Part shown: positions 1 to 4,645 of the stretch, one piece after another
Layout: the number at the start of each line of letters is the position of its first letter
Position numbering within the stretch: position 1 is the first letter of the stretch
Assembly (NCBI GenBank): GCA_029821255.1
Contig: JALGTS010000097.1
Location: 1-5,223, forward strand
DNA length: 5,223 bases
Direction: 5' to 3'
From: Candidatus Zipacnadia bacterium
GTDB lineage: Bacteria; Armatimonadota; Zipacnadia; Zipacnadales; Zipacnadaceae
Notes under the pieces: model-generated
Seen by the model: only the letters and a program-made list of their open reading frames with translations
The model's database searches: none
Told to the model about the DNA's origin: nothing
Translations under genes and position numbers: made by a program

Positions 1-486
1 GGTGGAGGTAACCTTTTCAATAGCGTACTGGATATCGTTCGGAGAGAGGAACTGCCCCTTCTTGATATTGACCGGCAGACCAGTGCGCCCTGCTTCCACC
101 AGCAGATCAGTTTGCCGGGACAAAAATGCCGGAATCTGGAGAATATCTGCGACCTGTGCTGCTTCGGCTACCTGCCCGAGTTCGTGTACGTCAGTCAATA
201 AGGGCAGACCGCTGGTTGCTTTTACAGCAGACAGGATTTTGAGCCCCTCCCGCCATCCAGGCCCACGCGGCGAGCTTATTGAAGTACGATTGGCTTTATC
301 GTAAGAAGATTTAAATATCAGCGGCATTCCCAGTGAGTCGGCCAGTTCCGCCAGACGCTGGGCGATAGCTACGGTGGTCTCGTAGTCTTCCACCAGACAG
401 GGGCCAGCGATAAGCACCAACTGGGCGCTACCGATGCAGAATTTGCTCCCAGGAATCTCAATTTGTCGTACTTGGCCAAGTGTCAC
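1..486 (-). CDS. kdsA: 3-deoxy-8-phosphooctulonate (Kdo-8-phosphate) synthase, N-terminal 162 residues, cut by window edge
   Basis: KdsA condenses phosphoenolpyruvate with arabinose-5-phosphate to give Kdo-8-phosphate, the first committed step of cytoplasmic Kdo synthesis. The reading frame is open from a GTG at 486 to base 1, so about 40% of a usual 280-residue protein is missing at the C terminus. Visible family marks are IAGPCLVE (residues 26-33), FKSSYDKANRTS (58-69), RGPG (74-77), TDVHE (98-102), IPAFLSRQTDLL (118-129) and NIKKGQFLSP (140-149). The KANR motif separates KdsA from DAHP synthases. Cys30 in AGPC sits where the metal-binding cysteine of the Aquifex enzyme lies, which places this protein in the metal-dependent class; the remaining metal ligands would lie beyond the window. 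The GTG overlaps the kdsB stop as GTGA and has GGAG eight bases upstream, which fixes the start. Family assignment is secure. Confidence 0.96.
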   Translation of the reverse strand, partial: MTLGQVRQIEIPGSKFCIGSAQLVLIAGPCLVEDYETTVAIAQRLAELADSLGMPLIFKSSYDKANRTSISSPRGPGWREGLKILSAVKATSGLPLLTDVHELGQVAEAAQVADILQIPAFLSRQTDLLVEAGRTGLPVNIKKGQFLSPNDIQYAIEKVTST

Positions 487-498
487 TGTTCTTTCTCC
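483..498 (-). promoter_or_regulatory. kdsA ribosome binding site and GTGA stop/start overlap with kdsB
   Basis: On the minus strand GGAG lies at 498-495, followed by eight bases and the kdsA GTG at 486-484; the kdsB stop TGA occupies 485-483. The binding site lies inside the kdsB coding sequence. The arrangement decides the kdsA start, and one-base-shifted stop/start overlaps of this kind commonly couple translation of the two genes. Confidence 0.8.
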
Positions 499-1256
499 AT
501 CATTTTGCGGACCGTTTCCAGATCTTCTCGGGTATCCACCGATATGCCCCGGTATTCCACCTCTACGACCTTGATACGACAGCCGTTTTCCAGTGCCCGC
601 AATTGCTCCAGTCTCTCCGTAATCTCCAGAGGTGTTTGCGGCAATGATGACAACCACAATAAGGTTTCACGCGTGTATGCATACAACCCAAGGTGGCGCA
701 GCGGCCACAACCCGGACTGCGGATGCTGCCTGGCTTTATTATCGGGCCACTCCTCGGCTGTGTCAAGCCGAAAATAGGGAATGGGCGCCCGCGAGAAGTA
801 TAGAGCAAAGCCCTCTCGATCTATTACTACCTTCACAACCGAAGGTTTAAGGTGAGTGTTATAGTCGTCCAGGCGAGTCGCCAGGGTGCTCATCTGCAGG
901 TCCGGGAGGGTGCCAAACGGCTCGACTAATGCATCTATCGCTGCCGGCTCAATCAGCGGCTCGTCACCCTGGATGTTGACCACTACGTCACATGCAATGT
1001 CGGCGGCGACCTCCGCAATTCGGTCGGTACCGGATTTATGGTCCGCCGAGGTCATCACGGCTTGTCCGCCAAAGCTATCCACAGCCTGGAAAATCCGTTC
1101 GTCGTCAGTGGCAACTAACAACTCATCAAGGCAGTCAGCTTGGCTGGCACGTTGGTAGACATGCTCAATCATTGACTTGCCGGCGATATCCGCCAGAGGT
1201 TTGCCCGGCAGGCGCACGGCCCCGTAGCGAGCTGGTATTATACCGACAACCTTCAC
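483..1256 (-). CDS. kdsB: 3-deoxy-manno-octulosonate cytidylyltransferase (CMP-Kdo synthetase)
   Basis: KdsB activates Kdo with CTP to give CMP-Kdo, the donor for Kdo transferases acting on lipid A in the cytoplasm. The 257-residue product has normal length and all main motifs: the nucleotide-binding IIPARYGAVRLPGKPL (6-21), HKSGTDR (73-79), NIQGDEPL (94-101) with the Mg-binding Asp98, LYFSRAPIPYFR (152-163), RHLGLYAYTRETL (187-199), LEQLRALENG (216-225) and GISVDTREDL (237-246), whose Asp241 matches the second Mg ligand of characterised KdsB. A small variation is Ala13 where many relatives have Ser or Thr in the first loop. The start is GTG at 1256, overlapping the rsmE stop as GTGA; AGAGGAG at 1274-1268 is the likely ribosome binding site, 11 bases away. 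It lies directly before kdsA, so consecutive operon genes make Kdo-8-P and CMP-Kdo; the intervening phosphatase gene kdsC is not in the window. Confidence 0.97.
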   Translation of the reverse strand: MKVVGIIPARYGAVRLPGKPLADIAGKSMIEHVYQRASQADCLDELLVATDDERIFQAVDSFGGQAVMTSADHKSGTDRIAEVAADIACDVVVNIQGDEPLIEPAAIDALVEPFGTLPDLQMSTLATRLDDYNTHLKPSVVKVVIDREGFALYFSRAPIPYFRLDTAEEWPDNKARQHPQSGLWPLRHLGLYAYTRETLLWLSSLPQTPLEITERLEQLRALENGCRIKVVEVEYRGISVDTREDLETVRKMMEKEQ

Positions 1257-1274
1257 GGGGTGTCTGTCTCCTCT
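1253..1274 (-). promoter_or_regulatory. kdsB ribosome binding site and GTGA overlap with rsmE
   Basis: AGAGGAG is at 1274-1268 on the minus strand, eleven bases before the GTG at 1256-1254; the rsmE TGA stop is at 1255-1253. The spacing is slightly long. The same GTGA overlap appears at the next junction (kdsB/kdsA). It supports the GTG start and possible coupled translation. Confidence 0.7.
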
Positions 1275-2038
1275 TTTGGGCTAACTGGATCAAGTTGGCC
1301 CAACTCGTACATACAAATAGCGCAGGCAGTAATAGCTGCGGTCTCCGCTCGCATAATACGCGGGCCCAGATTGGCCTCCCGTAAGCCTGCACTTATAGCT
1401 GCTTCGGCTTCTTGGGCCGTAAATCCTCCTTCGGGCCCCACGAAGATACTCAGTTGCTGAATGCCGCTGAGTTCCCTCAATATGCTTCTCAGGGAGCACT
1501 TAACATCTCCGACGGCGCGCGCCGAAAATAGTATCCCCGGGCAGTTACCATTCTTCCAATTGGCCAGGGCTTGCGCAAAATCCATTGGTTCGCTGACTCT
1601 CGGCACCGCCATTCGCTCGGACTGCTGGGCCGCCTGTTTGGCGATCTTCTGCCAGCGGTTGTGCTTGTGAGCTATACGCTGGTCGGATGGTTGGACTACC
1701 GTGCGGTGTGTGTGGAGCGGTACAATAGCCCCTACCCCTAACTCCACAGCCTTCTCTATCACTAACGGGAAATTCTTCCCCTTTAGCATTGCCTGGTAGA
1801 GAGTCAATTGTACAGCTGGTTCGGTGTGACGAATGTGGGATTGGGTAATCTCACCCACTACCGATTGCGGCTGGGTTTCCACTATGACTACCCGGCACTC
1901 GCTACCACTGGGTATGACTATTTCAAAGCTATCACCGATCTCCAGCCGGAGCACGTGGAGAAGGTAATGAGCATCATCGCCGGTAATCGTTACCCTTTGC
2001 CCCTCAATCTGCCCTGATTCAATGAACAGCCGTGGCAT
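1253..2038 (-). CDS. rsmE: 16S rRNA (uracil(1498)-N(3))-methyltransferase
   Basis: RsmE methylates N3 of U1498 in 16S rRNA of the assembled 30S subunit, using S-adenosylmethionine. It belongs to the SPOUT (trefoil-knot) class of methyltransferases and works as a dimer. The 261-residue product begins with a PUA-like region carrying HYLLHVLR (24-31), then KGKNF (86-90), EKAVELGVGAIVPL (95-108), NRWQKIAKQAAQQSER (127-142), and the knot motifs FVGPEGGF (199-206) with Glu210 and LGPRIMRAETA (224-234). The last motif usually reads RILRTETA, so Met and Ala replacements are minor variations. Start ATG at 2038 has AGGAG shortly upstream. It follows prmA by 39 bases and its stop overlaps kdsB. The pairing with prmA is conserved in many bacteria. 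Confidence 0.96.
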   Translation of the reverse strand: MPRLFIESGQIEGQRVTITGDDAHYLLHVLRLEIGDSFEIVIPSGSECRVVIVETQPQSVVGEITQSHIRHTEPAVQLTLYQAMLKGKNFPLVIEKAVELGVGAIVPLHTHRTVVQPSDQRIAHKHNRWQKIAKQAAQQSERMAVPRVSEPMDFAQALANWKNGNCPGILFSARAVGDVKCSLRSILRELSGIQQLSIFVGPEGGFTAQEAEAAISAGLREANLGPRIMRAETAAITACAICMYELGQLDPVSPKEETDTP

Positions 2039-2060
2039 ATGCTTACTCCTGGCTCTGTGT

Positions 2061-2085
2061 AGCAGTAATTGGTGCAGTTACTGCT
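2061..2085 (-). repeat. perfect 8-bp inverted repeat spanning the prmA stop codon
   Basis: AGCAGTAA at 2061-2068 is exactly mirrored by TTACTGCT at 2078-2085, with a 9-base loop. In the transcript the prmA UAA stop is the end of the left arm, and the hairpin ends 22 bases before the rsmE ATG. There is no U-run after it, so it does not look like an intrinsic terminator. It could modulate rsmE translation or message stability, or be chance. Confidence 0.5.
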
Positions 2086-2983
2086 GGATATTACCGGGGC
2101 GCTGGGCAACAATACAGACCCAGCTCCCCCGGGTGCGGGTCTCTGTCACCCATAGCCCGGCGTGGCGCAGCGTTGAAGTAATTCGGTCAGTGCGCACAAC
2201 CGGAATCCCAGAAACTGCCACGTAGCCTCCTCTGGTAGTATGTTGGGCCAGGCTGTTGCCCAACGCTGCAATCGTAGGGGTGTTGATATTGGCGACGACA
2301 ATATCAAACCGCCTTTCGGCAGCCTTCAAACCTTCGCCGAGGATCACCTTAACCTGATTGGCCACCATATTATGAATTACGTTGGCCTGAGCTATTTGAA
2401 CTGCGATGGGATCGTTGTCAATGGCAACTACGGTTGCTCCGAGTTTTGCCGCCGCGATGCTCAGTATCCCTGAGCCGCATCCAACGTCAACGACCGTGCA
2501 CCCGAGGCGAACGTAGTCTTCAAGCACCTCCAGACACAATTGCGTGGTGGGGTGATTGCCAGTACCGAAAGCCATCTGAGGGTCCATCTCAATAACAATG
2601 TCGTCATTGAAAGCAGGCAAAGTCTCATCGGTAGGAGGCCAGCTATGCCAAGAAGGTTTGACTACCAGCCTTCTTCCCACTCGCAGCGGCCGGTATGAAT
2701 ATCGCCACTCTCCCAGCCAGTCGGTTTCCGAAACCTCACCGATGCTAACCTGAAAGAGACCGGGCATTTCCAGATTTACTGCCAGCCGCCCCAGTTGCTC
2801 GCGTAGCTTAGTTTCAGCACCTGCCTGGTGACCATGCAGGTAGCCAGTAATGGTCACCTGCTCAGCGGATTCAGTCAGACTGACTCCCCGGCCCGTAGCC
2901 TCAATCAGCAGGCTGGCGACACTTTCAGCGGCTGTTGGAGGAACTCGTACGTGGATTACTCGCCATCGGCGGGGGGTGGCCAT
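2078..2983 (-). CDS. prmA: ribosomal protein L11 methyltransferase
   Basis: PrmA trimethylates several amino groups of ribosomal protein L11 using S-adenosylmethionine. Numbered from the ATG at 2983, the 301-residue product has an N-terminal substrate-recognition region (about 1-95, including TDWLGEWRYSYRPLRVGRR at 87-105), then the family signature DPQMAFGTGNHPTT (134-147), the class I SAM-binding loop DVGCGSGILSIAAAKLGA (166-183), the acidic residues AIDNDP (187-192) and the catalytic-region motif VANIN (230-234). The signature usually reads GTGTHPTT; Asn replaces Thr here. A TTG two codons upstream (2989) is also in frame, but GGTGAG at 2995-2990 touches it directly and is six bases from the ATG, so the ATG is preferred. 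It sits between dnaJ and rsmE, an order shared with Bacillus-type dnaK operons. Confidence 0.95.
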   Translation of the reverse strand: MATPRRWRVIHVRVPPTAAESVASLLIEATGRGVSLTESAEQVTITGYLHGHQAGAETKLREQLGRLAVNLEMPGLFQVSIGEVSETDWLGEWRYSYRPLRVGRRLVVKPSWHSWPPTDETLPAFNDDIVIEMDPQMAFGTGNHPTTQLCLEVLEDYVRLGCTVVDVGCGSGILSIAAAKLGATVVAIDNDPIAVQIAQANVIHNMVANQVKVILGEGLKAAERRFDIVVANINTPTIAALGNSLAQHTTRGGYVAVSGIPVVRTDRITSTLRHAGLWVTETRTRGSWVCIVAQRPGNIQQ

Positions 2984-2995
2984 GGGCAACTCACC
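2981..2995 (-). promoter_or_regulatory. prmA ribosome binding site that decides between TTG and ATG starts
   Basis: GGTGAG at 2995-2990 on the minus strand lies six bases before the ATG at 2983-2981 but has no spacer before the in-frame TTG at 2989-2987. A ribosome needs several bases of spacing, so the ATG is the likely start. Confidence 0.65.
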
Positions 2996-3046
2996 GCCCT
3001 TGGTTTTAATCGTAGGACTCGCTGGTGGATGACTGGTAGGTTGTGG

Positions 3047-4084
3047 CTATTGGAAATTGCGTTCCTCAGCAGCGAATTCTTGCAACAGCTCGCGCTGCCG
3101 AGCGGTCAAGTGCTTGGGAACGGCTACCTGTATATGCACGATCAAATCCCCACGTTGTGGTGAATCCATATCCACAACTCCACATTTAACCAGCCTCAGC
3201 GCAGTCCCCGGCTGAGTGCCCGGGGGTATCTGCAATTCAACTTCACCGTCAAGTGTAGGAATCGTCATTGTCGCGCCCAGAGCAGCCTGGATAAAACTGA
3301 TCGTCAGATTCATATGCAAATCCCGCCCCTTGCGCTCAAACAGCTCATGTGGCTGGACGCGAACTACTACGTACAAATCTCCACTATGCCCCTGAGAGAC
3401 AGCGTCGCCGGCTCCGCGCAGCACCAGTTCTTGTCGGTCGGCGATCCCGGCAGGGATGGAGATCTCCACCTCTTCATCAACTTCTGCCACACCTTGGCCA
3501 GCACATATTTGACACAGTTGCTCAGCAACTTCACCCTGCCCGCCACAGTCTGGACATACCATAACAGTTGTCATTATGCCCATAAAGGTGCGTTGCTGCT
3601 GGCGAATCTGCCCGGTTCCATTGCAAGTTGGGCAGCGCCTGGTTCCAGTGCCTGGCTCCCTGCCACTTCCGTCACAATGGGGACAGTGGCCGATCCGTCG
3701 GTACTTAAGAGGCTGACTGGTGCCGGTAAGTACTTCCTCCAGACTGATGGTCACTTCAGCCTGGATGTCGCGTCCGCGGCGTCGTTGTTGAGTTCGCACA
3801 AACGGCGATCCTCCGAAGGCTTGCTCAAAAATCTCGAAGATATCCGGCATTCCTCCGGAGAACCAGTCACCGTGCAGCCCACCCCGGTCGTATTGCCGGC
3901 GCTTTTGCGGATCTGACAACACGGCGTAGGCCTCGCTAATCTGTTTGAATTTTTGCTCAGCGGCCGGGTCGCCGTTGTTCACGTCCGGATGATACTTGCG
4001 GGCGAGGCGACGGTAAGCTCGCTTAATTTCTGCAGTAGAGGCCCCTGGCTCAACGCCCAGAACCTCGTAGTAATCCGTGGGCAC
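3047..4084 (-). CDS. dnaJ: chaperone protein DnaJ (type I Hsp40)
   Basis: DnaJ delivers unfolded clients to DnaK and stimulates its ATPase. The 345-residue product has a J domain (about 1-67) with HPD at 32-34; a short Gly/Phe-type linker (about 68-96) containing PDIFEIFEQAFGG; four CxxCxGxG zinc repeats beginning at Cys134, Cys151, Cys177 and Cys191; and the client-binding C-terminal domains with FERKGRDL (249-256) and IPPGTQPGT (286-294). It is shorter than the 375-residue E. coli protein, largely in the linker. After IPPGTQPGT the usual RLxGKG is RLVKCG, a mild divergence. Start is GTG at 4084: an in-frame TGA at 4090-4088 rules out any upstream start, and GGGAG lies at 4100-4096. Stop is TAG. 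The presence of all four zinc repeats makes DnaJ rather than CbpA the right call. No dnaK or grpE is next to it. Confidence 0.96.
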   Translation of the reverse strand: MPTDYYEVLGVEPGASTAEIKRAYRRLARKYHPDVNNGDPAAEQKFKQISEAYAVLSDPQKRRQYDRGGLHGDWFSGGMPDIFEIFEQAFGGSPFVRTQQRRRGRDIQAEVTISLEEVLTGTSQPLKYRRIGHCPHCDGSGREPGTGTRRCPTCNGTGQIRQQQRTFMGIMTTVMVCPDCGGQGEVAEQLCQICAGQGVAEVDEEVEISIPAGIADRQELVLRGAGDAVSQGHSGDLYVVVRVQPHELFERKGRDLHMNLTISFIQAALGATMTIPTLDGEVELQIPPGTQPGTALRLVKCGVVDMDSPQRGDLIVHIQVAVPKHLTARQRELLQEFAAEERNFQ

Positions 4085-4103
4085 TAATCACCACACTCCC
4101 ACA

Positions 4104-4113
4104 GGCATATGCC
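4104..4113. repeat. 10-bp perfect palindrome in the rpoZ-dnaJ gap
   Basis: GGCATATGCC is a perfect palindrome lying in the 35-base gap between the rpoZ stop and the dnaJ GTG. The related 8-base palindrome GCATATGC covers the rsmE start at 2035-2042. It might be a small operator or chance; no promoter boxes flank it. Confidence 0.3.
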
Positions 4114-4119
4114 CGCGGT

Positions 4120-4416
4120 CTAACTTTCTTCCGCTTCCTTATCCTGCCCCATAATCTCTTCAATATCTCCGCGCCGCTCTAAGTATGAGCTTTCCTGGGG
4201 CTGTGCAGAATCTTCTGCGCTTGACTCCTCTATAGGCTTCAGGATAATGCTACCTTCGGCAATCTCCTGTAAGGCAATTGTCAAAGGGTTTTGAGCATCC
4301 GTGTTCACTAAGGGCCTGGCTCCCGCACGAAGCTGTTTAGCACGCTTGGCGGCGGCTACTACCAGATCGTATGAGCTACCCAAACGGTCGATCAATTCCT
4401 CAATATAATCTTCCAT
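4120..4416 (-). CDS. rpoZ: DNA-directed RNA polymerase omega subunit
   Basis: Omega binds the beta' subunit and helps fold and assemble RNA polymerase; in many bacteria it also takes part in ppGpp binding. The 98-residue product carries the conserved core: SSYDLVVAAAKRAKQLRAG (14-32) followed by ARPLV (33-37) and NPLTIALQEIAEGSI (43-57). Residues after about 60 form a highly acidic, low-complexity tail (rich in Glu, Asp, Ser) that is typical of variable omega C termini. ATG at 4416 is preceded by AGGGGG at 4432-4427, ten bases away; stop is TAG. It is the first gene after the promoter at 4645-4617. In many proteobacteria rpoZ lies beside gmk; here it leads into dnaJ after 35 bases. The small size leaves slightly less certainty than for the other genes, but the motif match is good. 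Confidence 0.93.
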   Translation of the reverse strand: MEDYIEELIDRLGSSYDLVVAAAKRAKQLRAGARPLVNTDAQNPLTIALQEIAEGSIILKPIEESSAEDSAQPQESSYLERRGDIEEIMGQDKEAEES

Positions 4417-4426
4417 TAAGTGACTA

Positions 4427-4432
4427 CCCCCT
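4427..4432 (-). promoter_or_regulatory. rpoZ ribosome binding site, half within an inverted repeat
   Basis: AGGGGG at 4432-4427 lies ten bases before the rpoZ ATG. Its first three bases are part of the right arm of the 8-bp inverted repeat 4430-4437/4472-4479, so folding of that stem would partly hide it. Confidence 0.6.
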
Positions 4433-4479
4433 GTATGAACGCTGGTATATAATGCACCAGTGCTCTACTAACATACAGG
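4430..4479 (-). repeat. nested inverted repeats just upstream of rpoZ
   Basis: The outer arms CCTGTATG (4430-4437) and CATACAGG (4472-4479) are perfectly complementary over 8 bp with 34 bases between. Inside, CTGGT (4442-4446) and ACCAG (4456-4460) form a second 5-bp pair with a 9-base loop. In the rpoZ transcript the 3' outer arm runs into the Shine-Dalgarno sequence. An RNA hairpin controlling rpoZ translation or a DNA operator are both possible; the sequence does not choose between them. Confidence 0.5.
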
Positions 4480-4616
4480 CAGCACCACCGCGTCCCGCTG
4501 GAAGCGATGTGTTCACCCACCCGAAGAAAAGCTCGGCTGCAGCAGGATTACGTGGTGCGGCCAGTTACAACGACCAAACCACCAGACCAATTGGACAATT
4601 CAAATAGCAAACTAAT

Positions 4617-4645
4617 AGTATAAACTAACTGCGAAGGACTGTCAA
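4617..4645 (-). promoter_or_regulatory. sigma70-type promoter of the rpoZ-dnaJ-prmA-rsmE-kdsB-kdsA operon
   Basis: On the minus strand TTGACA (4645-4640) matches the -35 consensus perfectly, the spacer is exactly 17 bases (4639-4623), and TATACT (4622-4617) matches five of six bases of the -10 consensus. The predicted start is near 4610. The TGA inside TTGACA is the purM stop codon, so the promoter begins in the purM coding end. A 7-base direct repeat TTAGTTT (4628-4622 and 4615-4609) brackets the -10 box. No terminator for purM is visible before it, so purM transcripts may also read through. Confidence 0.78.

Larger units (their letters stand above)
4417..4610 (-). promoter_or_regulatory. 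long 5' leader of the rpoZ operon, potentially structured
   Basis: If transcription starts about 7 bases after the -10 box at 4617, roughly 190 untranslated bases precede rpoZ. Apart from the nested repeat next to rpoZ, it holds a long-range stem: 4478-4488 pairs with 4552-4562 at 10 of 11 positions (A4481 against G4559 is the mismatch). The enclosed 63 bases contain two small hairpins, CGCT-GGA-AGCG at 4496-4506 and CCGA/TCGG at 4521-4536, so a multi-branched fold is possible. The long-range stem and the rpoZ-proximal stem share bases 4478-4479 and cannot both form completely. No U-run terminator, tRNA, CIRCE element or known riboswitch consensus was recognised. No long reading frame with coding character was seen. 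Confidence 0.5.

Noticed and set aside
2..304. 100-codon plus-strand open frame opposite kdsA
   Set aside because: The minus-strand frame has clear KdsA motifs throughout the same bases.
992..1384. 130-codon plus-strand open frame opposite kdsB and rsmE
   Set aside because: It crosses the junction of two secure genes, has an Arg/Ser/Gln-rich composition without motifs, and is best read as a shadow frame.
3314..3916. 200-codon plus-strand open frame opposite dnaJ
   Set aside because: It lies wholly inside the well-supported dnaJ gene on the other strand, matches no family I recognise, and open antisense frames are common opposite GC-rich genes.
4448..4453. Perfect TATAAT on the plus strand
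   Set aside because: No -35-like hexamer is found 16-18 bases upstream and there is no plus-strand gene to serve.
4446..4474. Second rpoZ-proximal promoter on the minus strand (TATATA)
   Set aside because: The best -35 at 17-base spacing, ATGTTA, matches only three of six consensus bases, far weaker than the promoter at 4645-4617. A minor role cannot be excluded.
4416..4517. GTG-initiated minus-strand frame of about 33 codons ending at a TAA that overlaps the rpoZ ATG
   Set aside because: There is no proper ribosome binding site before the GTG and the translation shows no recognisable features; the TAATG overlap is probably chance.
4371..4607. 78-codon plus-strand frame covering most of the purM-rpoZ intergenic region
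   Set aside because: It begins within rpoZ on the opposite strand, has a low-complexity translation with no recognisable domain, and overlaps the minus-strand leader.
4417..4616. CIRCE heat-shock operator, tRNA or intrinsic terminator in the leader
   Set aside because: No TTAGCACTC-N9-GAGTGCTAA pattern, no tRNA T-loop or acceptor pattern, and no hairpin followed by a T-run were found on the minus strand.
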